Part shown: positions 25,484 through 33,814 of the stretch, piece after piece
How positions within the stretch are numbered: position 1 is the stretch's first letter
Layout: every line of letters starts with the position of its first letter
Assembly (NCBI GenBank): GCA_046160825.1
Contig: JBJXHC010000098.1
Span: 1 to 42,408 of the forward strand
Source: JBJXHC01 sp046160825
Lineage (GTDB): Bacteria; Bacteroidota; Ignavibacteria; UBA10030; UBA6906
Direction: 5' to 3'
Length of the DNA: 42,408 nucleotides
Made by a program: the position numbers and the translations under genes
The notes under the pieces: generated by a model
Databases searched by the model: none
Told to the model about the DNA's origin: nothing
The model's input: the letters and a program-made list of their open reading frames with translations, nothing else

Positions 25484-25825
25484 ATGTTCAGTTTTCTGAT
25501 TATTGTGCAGGTTATCATCAGTATTCTCTTGGTTGTCGTCGTTCTTATGCAAGCAAGCAAGGGTGGAGGACTCGCCGGAACCTTCGGTGGTGGGTCTGTA
25601 GGAACGATGTTCGGCGTTCGGCGCACGGCAGATTTCCTAATTCGAGCCACACAGATTCTTGCGGGAACCTTTCTGGCCCTGAGTCTTATCATCAACATCT
25701 TCTTCCTGCCCAGAGGGGCCACCGCAGAAAGCATCATTCAGAAGGGAATGGGTGGACAGGTCACGACGCCAGCAGCGACTACACCACAGCTTCCTCCGGC
25801 CCAAGGTGAGCAACCTGCTCCCTAG
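25484..25825 (+). CDS. secG: Preprotein translocase subunit SecG
   Basis: A 113-residue protein with two transmembrane helices (about 4-23 and 53-74) separated by the family loop LMQASKGGGLAGTFGG and GTMFGVRRTADFL. It is part of the SecYEG channel in the inner membrane. The C-terminal tail is rich in Pro, Thr, Ala and Gln. The ATG at 25484 with AAAGG upstream gives the standard start; the frame is open further upstream but that part precedes the predicted transcription start. tRNA-Lys follows after 18 nt. Confidence 0.93.
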   Translation: MFSFLIIVQVIISILLVVVVLMQASKGGGLAGTFGGGSVGTMFGVRRTADFLIRATQILAGTFLALSLIINIFFLPRGATAESIIQKGMGGQVTTPAATTPQLPPAQGEQPAP

Positions 25826-25843
25826 AACGGCGTTGCGAAAACC

Positions 25844-25916
25844 GCACCCATGGCTCAATCGGTAGAGCAACTGACTCTTAATCAGTGGGTTCCAGGTTCG
25901 AGTCCTGGTGGGTGCA
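25844..25916 (+). tRNA. tRNA-Lys (anticodon CUU)
   Basis: A 73-nt cloverleaf. Acceptor arms GCACCCA and TGGGTGC pair over 7 bp. The D arm is GCTCAATCGGTAGAGC, the anticodon stem ACTGA/TCAGT encloses loop CTCTTAA with anticodon CTT, and the T arm is CCAGG-TTCGAGT-CCTGG. The discriminator is A and the 3' CCA is not encoded. It probably shares the secG transcript. Confidence 0.97.
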
Positions 25917-25979
25917 CTCAATCTTCATGACCTTACCCATTCACACTCTCCATCACGGTCTACCCAGCACACTCCGGCG

Positions 25980-26009
25980 TTGCACCCATCATTTGATTCG
26001 CGTTGTAAC
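25980..26009 (+). promoter_or_regulatory. Possible promoter for the ygfZ-like gene
   Basis: TTGCAC (25980-25985), an 18-nt spacer and TGTAAC (26004-26009) lie between the tRNA and the next gene. The match is modest; the gene may instead be read through from the tRNA. Confidence 0.25.
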
Positions 26010-26042
26010 TCTTCTATCGCACGCATCCAAGAGGAGATTCTG

Positions 26043-27014
26043 ATGGATGTGAGTGCCACACAGATCACCAATCTCACCTCACGTCTGTTCTTGATTGATC
26101 GCTCCAACTCAGGAATCGTTGACGTTCAAGGACAGGATGCGCTCGATCTTCTTCAACGCATCACTACGAACGACCTTCGGGGAATGAAGAGTGGTGATGT
26201 CAGGCCGACCATATTTGTAACGGAAAAAGGTCGCATCCTCGACTACGTCCATGTGTTGGCAACTCTCAACGCAATCATCCTGATAACATCTCCCGGACGG
26301 GAAATTGATGTGAAGAGCTGGATCGACAAATACACCATCATGGAAGATGTTCGTACATCTGTCCGCTTGGAGTATCAAGTCATGTATTCGTTGATTGGGG
26401 AGAACGCTGTGCAGACAGCGAGACAACTTGGCATCAACGTGGATGTGATGAAGCATGGCTTGGTTCAACCCGCCGGCCTTGCATATGTCATTGCCGAATT
26501 CGGGACAGAGTTTGTCAATATTCTCATTGGTCAAGATGCGGCAGAAGGCCTCTGGAACAAACTTGCTTCCTCTTCCGCAAATGTGGGTATTCCAATCATC
26601 GACAGCAACCAGTTCGACGCATGGAGGGTCACATCAGGGATTCCGTCATCACCCGGGGAATTCAACGACTCATTCAATCCATACGAAGCCGATCTTCGAC
26701 ATGCCATCAGCTATACAAAAGGGTGTTACATCGGTCAGGAGATAATTGCCAGGCTCGATACGTATCAGAAGGTGCAACGACACAAAGTCGGCATTGTTGC
26801 AGATTCGGTTTTGCCTGTTTCAGTGTTGCCGCTGGATCTCTGGGTCAAAGGAGACGTGGTGGGATGGCTAACGAGTGCAGTCGCTGCTAACGGGCGGACG
26901 ATAGGAATTGGTATTGTCAAGAAGGAATTTGAACCGGGGGACATGCTGGAAGCGCGGCAGGCAAATCAGAACGTGCCGGTAACGATCACTGCATTTCCAA
27001 TCCCTGTTTCGTAA
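26043..27014 (+). CDS. ygfZ: YgfZ/GcvT-like folate-binding protein
   Basis: A 323-residue protein of the GcvT fold with the YgfZ signature KGCYIGQE at 226-233, containing the conserved Cys228. YgfZ proteins bind folate and help maintain or repair iron-sulphur enzymes. The absence of other glycine-cleavage genes nearby argues against aminomethyltransferase GcvT. The start ATG 26043 is supported by GAGGAGA 6-7 nt upstream; the open frame extends back into the tRNA but that part is not coding. Confidence 0.87.
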   Translation: MDVSATQITNLTSRLFLIDRSNSGIVDVQGQDALDLLQRITTNDLRGMKSGDVRPTIFVTEKGRILDYVHVLATLNAIILITSPGREIDVKSWIDKYTIMEDVRTSVRLEYQVMYSLIGENAVQTARQLGINVDVMKHGLVQPAGLAYVIAEFGTEFVNILIGQDAAEGLWNKLASSSANVGIPIIDSNQFDAWRVTSGIPSSPGEFNDSFNPYEADLRHAISYTKGCYIGQEIIARLDTYQKVQRHKVGIVADSVLPVSVLPLDLWVKGDVVGWLTSAVAANGRTIGIGIVKKEFEPGDMLEARQANQNVPVTITAFPIPVS

Positions 27015-27042
27015 TTCGTATTCAAAGGAAGTATTGTCAGCC

Positions 27043-27897
27043 ATGAAACTCAGCTTTAGCTTTGAGGAAATAGAAAAGTGGCGGGACAAGGTTCATCGCC
27101 GAACACCACGTCTCGCAGTTCGAACAAAACAGCAGGCGATGGCTTTCGTAAACGATGTTGGATTCTGCTTTGCTTTCAAGTCGGTTAACTCCGAGCTTCC
27201 ATGTCTGTGGCATGCCGCGACAGGTGAACGACACCCCGTGCTTCCGGTGCATACACATTCGGACCCCTGTCTGTCGTTCGTATGGAAGATGAAAAATATT
27301 CTACCGAGTGAAATGAAGGCGTATTATGGGAAGGTACTCAAGCGCCGGCCAACGATGATTTCGCTTGAGTTGTTCCCATATTTTTATGCGCTCGCCGAAA
27401 GGACGGGTGCCAAGGATGAGTACCTCGATGAGTTCAGACGTGGGAACGTCTCGCCAATTGCCAAGAGCATCATGGACGCACTGACGGATTCGTCTCCCCA
27501 AGTTACCAAAGGACTCAAGCTTGCCACCGGAAACCATACCAAGGCGGACAGGCCCCGGTTTGACAAGGCCATGGCAGAACTGCAGGCAAAGATGTACATC
27601 GTGAAAGTCGCAGAGCACTACAATCCGTTTACTTTTGAGTGGGCGTTGGTTCATAAGGCGTATCCGCAACAGGTTCGAGCGGCACGCAAGGTCAATGTTG
27701 AAGAGGCTCGCGTAAAGATTCTCGAACGGTATTTCCGCAACCAGTTTGTCTGTTCTGTTCCGGATATAGCGCGCCTGTTTGGTTGGGATCGGAGAAGCAT
27801 CTATCAATCACTGGGTCATCTCGTGAACCGTGGATTGATTACCGCCAACGTCAAAATTGATGAGAAAACGACCAAGTATTATTGTCTCATAGACTAA
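27043..27897 (+). CDS. AlkZ-related winged-helix protein
   Basis: A 284-residue cytosolic protein. The N-terminal half contains FVNDVGFCFAFKS, LPCLWHAATGERH and YYGKVLKRRPTMISLELFP, a combination I associate with AlkZ-related (YcaQ-like) winged-helix proteins. The C-terminal part (about 230-284) is a clear winged helix (VPDIARLFGWDRRSIYQSLG, then a hydrophobic wing). AlkZ is a DNA glycosylase acting on alkylated or cross-linked DNA, but this protein is shorter and activity is not established. AAAGGAAG at 27024-27031 supports ATG 27043 rather than TTG 27034. It lies 16 nt before a LOG-family gene. Confidence 0.75.
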   Translation: MKLSFSFEEIEKWRDKVHRRTPRLAVRTKQQAMAFVNDVGFCFAFKSVNSELPCLWHAATGERHPVLPVHTHSDPCLSFVWKMKNILPSEMKAYYGKVLKRRPTMISLELFPYFYALAERTGAKDEYLDEFRRGNVSPIAKSIMDALTDSSPQVTKGLKLATGNHTKADRPRFDKAMAELQAKMYIVKVAEHYNPFTFEWALVHKAYPQQVRAARKVNVEEARVKILERYFRNQFVCSVPDIARLFGWDRRSIYQSLGHLVNRGLITANVKIDEKTTKYYCLID

Positions 27898-27913
27898 GAA
27901 AATAGAAGGTTCT

Positions 27914-28750
27914 ATGCCTCCAAAGAAACAACTTCCCAAGCACCCCAGAGCGTATCGCAACATGGAGTTTCTCGGCAGTCCTGATGGGCGCATCATCCGG
28001 ATTATGGCGGAGTTTCTTGAGCCGCAGCGACGCTTTCGCAAACACAATATCCGCGATACGATTGTGTTTTTCGGCTCGGCAAGAATAAAACCGCGCGGCG
28101 AATCCACGACGAATCTGCGTGCAGCTCGCCTGAAAATAAAGAATGTGAAACGCCCGACCACGGTGATGATGACATCGCTTCATCAAGCTGAAATGCAACT
28201 GGAGATGTCAAGGTACTACGAAGATACCGTCGAGGTTGCCAGGCTCCTGACTCGTTGGTCAAAAACACTCAAGCAACGCAACCGCTTTGTGGTTTGTTCC
28301 GGTGGCGGTCCGGGAATTATGGAGGCCGCAAACAGGGGAGCGTACCTGGCCAAAGGGAAATCCATCGGCCTGAACATTAGCCTTCCATTCGAACAATTTG
28401 CAAACGCGTACATTACCCCCGAGTTGAACTTTGAGTTCCATTACTTCTTTCTCCGAAAGTTCTGGTTTGCCTATCTTGCAAAGGCTCTCGTTGTCTTCCC
28501 GGGTGGATTTGGTACGCTTGATGAGTTGTTGGAGGTGCTTACATTGGTTCAAACGCAGAAGATCAAGAAGAAAATGACAGTCGTCATCTACGGTAGCGAG
28601 TATTGGACGAAAGTCCTTAACTTTGATGAGATGGTATCGCGTGGAGTGCTATCTAAGGAAGATCTGAAACTATTCAAGTTTATTGATACCCCGAAAGAGG
28701 CGTTCCTCTATCTCAAGAAATCACTGATGAAAAATTATCCTACAGCGTAG
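27914..28750 (+). CDS. LOG family (TIGR00730-type) nucleotide-processing protein
   Basis: A 278-residue Rossmann-type protein with SGGGPGIMEAANRG (129-142) and PGGFGTLDELLE (196-207), the two signatures of the lysine-decarboxylase-like LOG family. Members hydrolyse nucleoside monophosphates to the free base and ribose 5-phosphate; cytokinin-activating enzymes are the best known. It has an N-terminal extension of about 45 basic residues compared with short LOG proteins. It is followed by tmRNA on the same strand after 47 nt. Confidence 0.9.
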   Translation: MPPKKQLPKHPRAYRNMEFLGSPDGRIIRIMAEFLEPQRRFRKHNIRDTIVFFGSARIKPRGESTTNLRAARLKIKNVKRPTTVMMTSLHQAEMQLEMSRYYEDTVEVARLLTRWSKTLKQRNRFVVCSGGGPGIMEAANRGAYLAKGKSIGLNISLPFEQFANAYITPELNFEFHYFFLRKFWFAYLAKALVVFPGGFGTLDELLEVLTLVQTQKIKKKMTVVIYGSEYWTKVLNFDEMVSRGVLSKEDLKLFKFIDTPKEAFLYLKKSLMKNYPTA

Positions 28751-28797
28751 GACTTCATCAATTGCTCTTCTTCTGATTCTTTCATAACTTAGGGTGA

Positions 28798-29170
28798 GGG
28801 GATGATATGGATTCGACGGGGAAGAAGATGGTCAAGATTGCATACCGTGCTCTCCGAGTTGCACGATAATAAAGCGGAAAACTTCTAAGTGCAGACTACA
28901 ACTACGCACTGGCAGCCTAACTTAGGTTAAGTTGCCCGTCTTGAGAGGTCCTTCCTGCAGGGCTTCAAAGGGGCGCCGACTTATTGCAGGATAGCTGGCT
29001 GTGTTCCCTGACAGCAGCCAGTGAACCTCGGGAAACCGGGGACTGTTGGGGCTGTCTTGGCACTGTCCTGTCTGTCGGATAGGCTGAGACGAAGCAAGAA
29101 AGACAGGCTAAGTATGTAGTGGTCTTGATGGTCTTTTCTTCGGACGCGGGTTCGACTCCCGCCATCTCCA
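28798..29170 (+). ncRNA. ssrA: Transfer-messenger RNA (tmRNA)
   Basis: A 373-nt one-piece tmRNA. The 5' end GGGGATG pairs with CATCTCC at the 3' end (29163-29169), followed by discriminator A. The 5' part has GGATTCGACGGG and the 3' part GGACGCGGGTTCGACTCCCGCC, the standard tRNA-like T arm. The tag reading frame at 28891-28920 encodes ADYNYALAA followed by TAA and is preceded by TAAGT, matching the usual resume context. CCA is not encoded. It rescues stalled ribosomes and tags nascent proteins for proteolysis. A strong terminator follows. Confidence 0.97.
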
Positions 29171-29180
29171 CAAAACAATC

Positions 29181-29211
29181 GGACGCTTCCTTCGGGAAGC
29201 GTTCCCTTTTT
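29181..29211 (+). terminator. Intrinsic terminator after ssrA
   Basis: ACGCTTCC (29183-29190), a TTCG tetraloop and GGAAGCGT (29195-29202) form a perfect 8-bp stem, followed by TCCCTTTTT. It closes the tmRNA transcript. Confidence 0.92.
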
Positions 29212-29257
29212 AAACCCATCTTGAATGTTTCATTCGAAGTTGCTATCTACAGCCACC

Positions 29258-30130
29258 ATGCATAGAATCGAATTTACAAAAGTTTCGGGTGCAGGAAACG
29301 ACTTTGTCTTGATTGACGATCGCCTCGATTCTTTACCCACGAACAAGCCACTCTTGGCTCAAACATTGTGCTCCCGTGTTTTCGGCATCGGAGCGGATGG
29401 ACTTCTCGTCTTGCAGAAAAGTAATCACGTGGACTTCAAGATGTCGTACTACAATGCGGATGGGTCGTTCGGCGGAATGTGTGGCAATGGGGGGAGATGT
29501 ATTGCTCGCTACGCGTATCTGAAGGGTGTTGCCGGACCTAGGATGACTTTTGAAGCATTGGATTTCAACTATATGGCGGAAATCAATGGAGAAAACGTAC
29601 GCCTCTGGATGAAGCAACCGAAAAACTTCAAGGAGAACATCCAAATTAAAACGGAATTGGGTGTATTTGCCGCCTACTTTATTGATAATGGTTCCCCGCA
29701 TGTGATTATCTTTGTCGAAGATGTCTCCACGATAAACGTACATGATATTGGTCGCGCTATACGCGAGAATAATTTATTTAGCCCTGCAGGAACAAACGTG
29801 AATTTTGTTCAGGTCATTGGACCTAATAGTATATCTATAAGAACATATGAGCGAGGAGTTGAGGATGAAACTCTTGCTTGTGGAACGGGGTCTGTTGCAG
29901 CGGCACTGGTCTCGGTATTGTCCGGACGCGTTAAACATCCTGTTCAAGTGGGAGTCAGAAGCGGAGAGAAACTCCAGGTGAACTTCGAGTTAAGAGGCGA
30001 AAGTGCCCACAATGTCTCGCTTGAAGGTAGCGCCCACATGCTGTTTCAAGGATCAGCAGTATATGATTCTGCTAAAGGGAAGATTTGTCGTATCAGCACA
30101 GAGATTAAGCCTCCGCAGGCCCGCACCTAG
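29258..30130 (+). CDS. dapF: Diaminopimelate epimerase
   Basis: A 290-residue enzyme converting LL- to meso-diaminopimelate for lysine and peptidoglycan synthesis. It starts with the canonical KVSGAGNDFVLID. The two catalytic cysteines are C75 in CGNGGRC and C208 in ACGTGS. ATG 29258 gives the normal N-terminus; ATG 29225 in the same frame would add eleven unconserved residues. It ends 3 nt before a lipid kinase gene. No strong promoter was found between the ssrA terminator and the start. Confidence 0.95.
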   Translation: MHRIEFTKVSGAGNDFVLIDDRLDSLPTNKPLLAQTLCSRVFGIGADGLLVLQKSNHVDFKMSYYNADGSFGGMCGNGGRCIARYAYLKGVAGPRMTFEALDFNYMAEINGENVRLWMKQPKNFKENIQIKTELGVFAAYFIDNGSPHVIIFVEDVSTINVHDIGRAIRENNLFSPAGTNVNFVQVIGPNSISIRTYERGVEDETLACGTGSVAAALVSVLSGRVKHPVQVGVRSGEKLQVNFELRGESAHNVSLEGSAHMLFQGSAVYDSAKGKICRISTEIKPPQART

Positions 30131-30133
30131 CCT

Positions 30134-31027
30134 TTGAAACCAATAGCTGTCATAATCAACCCGGCTGCCGGAAAGGGAAAAGGGAAAAAGGTTGGAGCCT
30201 GGCTCATTCAGGCCCTTGCAGACAAAGGTGTTGAAGCAGAGATTCATGTTTCAAACGGCTCTGGCGAAGCCACAGCCTACGCAAGACAAACAAACCGTTT
30301 GATTGTGGTCGCGGTCGGCGGAGACGGTACAATTAATGAAATTGTGAACGGAATTGCAGGTACGAATAAGATTCTTGCTGTCATTCCCGCTGGATCTGGA
30401 AACGATTTGATAAAGTCTTTGAAGATTCCTTTAAATCCAGAACTGGCACTCGACCGATTATTCTCCGGGCATGAGAAAAAGATTGACATCGGGGGTATTG
30501 TTTGTCATGCTCCCGACGGGAGCAACACTGAGTCGAGATACTTTGTTAATGGTGCTGGAGTTGGATTTGATGCCGCCGTAGCAAGAAAAACGCGAGAGAT
30601 CAAGTTCCTGAGAGGTTTACCTCTCTACATAGCGGCCGTATTGAAGACGTTAGGTGAATACAAGTCACCGTTGTTCGAGATTCGCATTGATGCGACTGCA
30701 CGTTGTGGTCGACAACTCTTGATTGCGATTGGCAATGGGACCAGCGCCGGAGGTGGATTTGTTCTCACGCCAGACGCTCAAGTGGATGATGGCATGTTGG
30801 ATATCTGCATGATTAGTGATTTGGGCATCTTACAGATCCTGTCAATCATGCCGAAGGTAATCAGGGGACATCACACGAACCTGGATAGAGTAGCAATGGC
30901 AACCGGCAAGGATATTCAGATTACCGCCGACTCACCATTCGTCGTGCATGCTGACGGGGAAATAATTGCTGAGTGTACACATGTCTCGATTTCAATTGGG
31001 AAGCATATGCTAACCGTTATTACTTGA
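30134..31027 (+). CDS. Diacylglycerol kinase-like lipid kinase (YegS/DagK family)
   Basis: A 297-residue member of the DAGK catalytic family with VVAVGGDGTINEIVNGI (GGDGT at 62-66), IPAGSGNDLIKSL and GAGVGFDAAVA. Members phosphorylate diacylglycerol or related lipids with ATP at the inner membrane. It starts at TTG 30134, 3 nt after dapF, and converges on purL with 32 nt between the stops. The lipid substrate cannot be told from sequence alone. Confidence 0.9.
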   Translation: MKPIAVIINPAAGKGKGKKVGAWLIQALADKGVEAEIHVSNGSGEATAYARQTNRLIVVAVGGDGTINEIVNGIAGTNKILAVIPAGSGNDLIKSLKIPLNPELALDRLFSGHEKKIDIGGIVCHAPDGSNTESRYFVNGAGVGFDAAVARKTREIKFLRGLPLYIAAVLKTLGEYKSPLFEIRIDATARCGRQLLIAIGNGTSAGGGFVLTPDAQVDDGMLDICMISDLGILQILSIMPKVIRGHHTNLDRVAMATGKDIQITADSPFVVHADGEIIAECTHVSISIGKHMLTVIT

Positions 31028-31059
31028 TTCACATTGGCAGTATAAACGCATAATACATA

Positions 31060-33303
31060 TTATGTCAAGTGACCTTGAATTTCCGCTGTGTAGGCTTCCT
31101 TGATTGTTCCAACGCTAACATTTACGTCCTCCGAAAGGCTTAGGCTCGTCCCTCCAACTACACCCATTTCAGAGTATCGTATTCCTCTGCCAGCAAGCAC
31201 TCCCCGGACGTAAGGAATATCTCGAAGATTGCTTGTAATGACAATGCGCGACTGGTCCTCACTAAATAACACAGCGTCACGTCGTCCCAACGGGATAGTT
31301 TTTATCGTAGCGCCAATTGGACTTGGGCCCGTGAAGCAGCACTCGGCAATTGCCACTGCCAATCCGCCCTCAGAGCAATCATGTGCCGATTTCACAACGC
31401 CGGCTTGAATGAGATGTAAAACAGCTTGCTGTAGATTTTTCTCAGCTATGAGATCAATCGGCGGAGCATCACCGGCGACTATTCCGTGAATTACAGACAG
31501 GTATTCAGAGCCACCCAAGTGTCCCAAAGTATCGCCGAGAAGCAAGATGACGTCACCTTCATCCTTAAAGGCCGAAGTCGTGACATTCTTTAGGTCATCA
31601 ATAAGGCCAAGCATTCCGATGACGGGTGTGGGATATACGGCGCCGCTTGGGCTCTCGTTATAGAAGCTCACGTTACCACCAGTTACGGGAGTGTCGAGAA
31701 TCTTGCAAGCTTCTGCAATTCCAGCAACAGCTTCTTTGAACTGCCAATAGACTTCCGGTTTGTATGGGTTTCCAAAGTTCAGGCAGTTGGTAATCGCCAA
31801 TGGCTGAGCGCCCGTACATACAACATTTCTTGCAGATTCTGCAACTGCAATCATTCCACCTCTGCGTGGATTGAGATACACATATCTACTGTTGCAGTCT
31901 GTCTTTAGAGACAATGCCTTTCCGGATTCCTTGATGAGAATGACTGCTGCATCACCTTCAGAAAGGATGAGATTATTCGTCCGTACCATTCCATCGTACT
32001 GTTCATATACCCAGCGCTTGCTTGCGATGTTTGGTGATTTCAAGAGTCTAAGAAAAACATCGTTAAGGTCAGCAGGTATGGGAATGGTCGCCGGATCGAA
32101 TGACCTCGTTTCAGCAAGGTACTCAGGTTCTCGAGATTCTCTGATATAAACAGGCGCTCCACCGCCAAGGACCAAAGGCTCAGAAGGAATATCCGCCACG
32201 ATCCTGCCGTCGTACGAAACCACAATCCTACCGGTATCGGTCACTTCGCCGATAATCTCTGCATGTAAATCCCATTTCTCGAAGATCGCTTGTACATTCA
32301 TCTCACGACCTTTCTCAACAACGACGAGCATACGCTCCTGGGATTCCGAGAGCATCAATTCATAGGCACTCATTCCCTCTTCCCGCGCTGGCACCAGATT
32401 GAGATTCACATTCATTCCGCAACGTCCGCGGGCACTCATCTCTGAAGTCGAGCACGTAATGCCGGCAGCGCCCATGTCTTGAATGCCGACGACATATCCA
32501 GACCGTATTGCCTCAAGCGAAGCTTCCAACAAGAGTTTCTCCGTGAATGGATCACCCACCTGGACAGAGGGTCTCTTTGCTTCAGACGCCTCGGAAATCT
32601 CTTCGGAGGCAAACGTTGCCCCATGAATACCATCGCGACCGGTTGCCGAACCTACGATCATCACCGGGTTGCCGGCGCCTTTTGCAATGGCACTTGCCCA
32701 TTCGCCATGCTTCACAATCCCCACTGCCATTGCATTGACGAGAGGGTTCTCCTGATAACACGGTTCGAAATATACTTCGCCGGCGACCGTTGGTACACCA
32801 AAACTATTTCCGTAGTCGCCAATTCCCTTTACGACCCCTTTTACCAAATACTTCGTTCGGTCATTCGAGATATCGCCGAAGCGGAGAGAATTGAGTCCAG
32901 CGATTGGCCGTGCACCCATGGTGAATATGTCGCGCATGATACCACCGACTCCGGTTGCTGCGCCCTGATACGGCTCAACGGCGGATGGATGATTGTGGCT
33001 TTCAATCTTGAAGGCAACGGCGAGACCATCGCCAATATCGACAAGTCCGGCATTTTCCTCGCCAGCACTGACCAGAAGTCGTCCACCACTCCGTGGAAGA
33101 GTTTTCAGAACGGCGATCGAATTCTTGTAGCTGCAATGTTCACTCCACATGACGCTGAAGATACCGAGTTCAGTATAGGTAGGAACACGACCAAGGATCG
33201 TCAACACTTTATTGTACTCATCCTCAGTAAGGCCGTGTTCGAGGGCCAGTGAGAGATCAACAAGTGGCTCCCGTGCTACTTTCGATTGAAGCGTCGTTTC
33301 CAT
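31060..33303 (-). CDS. purL: Phosphoribosylformylglycinamidine synthase subunit PurL
   Basis: A 747-residue small-type PurL, the ATP-dependent subunit of FGAM synthase in purine synthesis. The start region has VMWSEHCSYKNS (H56), then IESHNHPSAVEPYQGAATGVGG, with the two tandem AIRS-like halves (SEGGLAVAIAECCF near the end). This type needs PurS and the glutaminase PurQ as separate proteins; neither is in the window. It is the last gene of the minus-strand operon, starting 9 nt after the BCCP gene. Confidence 0.96.
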   Translation of the reverse strand: METTLQSKVAREPLVDLSLALEHGLTEDEYNKVLTILGRVPTYTELGIFSVMWSEHCSYKNSIAVLKTLPRSGGRLLVSAGEENAGLVDIGDGLAVAFKIESHNHPSAVEPYQGAATGVGGIMRDIFTMGARPIAGLNSLRFGDISNDRTKYLVKGVVKGIGDYGNSFGVPTVAGEVYFEPCYQENPLVNAMAVGIVKHGEWASAIAKGAGNPVMIVGSATGRDGIHGATFASEEISEASEAKRPSVQVGDPFTEKLLLEASLEAIRSGYVVGIQDMGAAGITCSTSEMSARGRCGMNVNLNLVPAREEGMSAYELMLSESQERMLVVVEKGREMNVQAIFEKWDLHAEIIGEVTDTGRIVVSYDGRIVADIPSEPLVLGGGAPVYIRESREPEYLAETRSFDPATIPIPADLNDVFLRLLKSPNIASKRWVYEQYDGMVRTNNLILSEGDAAVILIKESGKALSLKTDCNSRYVYLNPRRGGMIAVAESARNVVCTGAQPLAITNCLNFGNPYKPEVYWQFKEAVAGIAEACKILDTPVTGGNVSFYNESPSGAVYPTPVIGMLGLIDDLKNVTTSAFKDEGDVILLLGDTLGHLGGSEYLSVIHGIVAGDAPPIDLIAEKNLQQAVLHLIQAGVVKSAHDCSEGGLAVAIAECCFTGPSPIGATIKTIPLGRRDAVLFSEDQSRIVITSNLRDIPYVRGVLAGRGIRYSEMGVVGGTSLSLSEDVNVSVGTIKEAYTAEIQGHLT

Positions 33304-33312
33304 TCTTCCTCA

Positions 33313-33810
33313 CTATTCCAATACAAGCAAGAGTTCGCCTTTTTCGACCGTGGCGCCACGCTGTACCAGTATCTGTTTCACGCGCCCCGCACGGTGCGCC
33401 TTGATTTCATTTTCCATTTTCATCGCTTCAAGAACGACAAGACCCTGTCCTTGCTGTACCTCATCCCCCACCGCTACTTCCACCTTAACGATCAGTGCCG
33501 GCATCGGGGCATGGATCTCTGCATTCTGATTTGTGCTGACAGCATTTGCTCCGTATTTCTTGAGCAGACGTGTCCGCTCCGACTCCACCTGCACATCAAC
33601 AGCGACCGCATTTAGCAGCACGTTGTAGACGTCGCCGCTCTTAAGAGTCAGCACGTTGAAGGATTGTCCGTTGATCAGTACGGAATAATTGTACTGGTCA
33701 ATCCGTATGATTTCAGCCTTCACCGGTACTCCGTTGAAATGAATCGTACCGTCCTCGGCCAGGGTAACCGTGAGTTTCTCTTCCTGGATGGTCACATCAA
33801 AGGTGCGCAA
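33313..33810 (-). CDS. Biotin carboxyl carrier protein (acyl-CoA carboxylase type)
   Basis: A 165-residue protein. A C-terminal biotinyl domain (about 98-165) has the biotin attachment Lys131 in VVLEAMKMENEIKA. The N-terminal part (about 1-80) is beta-rich and resembles the linker/BT-like region found in the alpha subunits of propionyl-CoA-type carboxylases. The start is TTG 33810, 4 nt after the biotin carboxylase stop and in a different frame, so the two chains are separate but co-translated. No carboxyltransferase gene is present, so acetyl-CoA versus propionyl-CoA specificity is open. Confidence 0.92.
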   Translation of the reverse strand: MRTFDVTIQEEKLTVTLAEDGTIHFNGVPVKAEIIRIDQYNYSVLINGQSFNVLTLKSGDVYNVLLNAVAVDVQVESERTRLLKKYGANAVSTNQNAEIHAPMPALIVKVEVAVGDEVQQGQGLVVLEAMKMENEIKAHRAGRVKQILVQRGATVEKGELLLVLE

Positions 33811-33814
33811 CGTT

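Noticed and set aside
28762..28790. TTGCTC and CATAAC/TAACTT as a tmRNA promoter
   Set aside because: Hexamer matches are poor at every sensible spacing; ssrA must have a promoter nearby but I cannot place it.
31049..31064. Palindrome CATAATACATATTATG between the lipid kinase and purL stops
   Set aside because: Only a 2-nt centre and AT-only arms; it cannot form a stable terminator, and no other evidence supports an operator.
32479..33252. Long open frame on the plus strand opposite purL (257 codons)
   Set aside because: It lies entirely antisense to well-conserved purL sequence and shows no family-like motifs.
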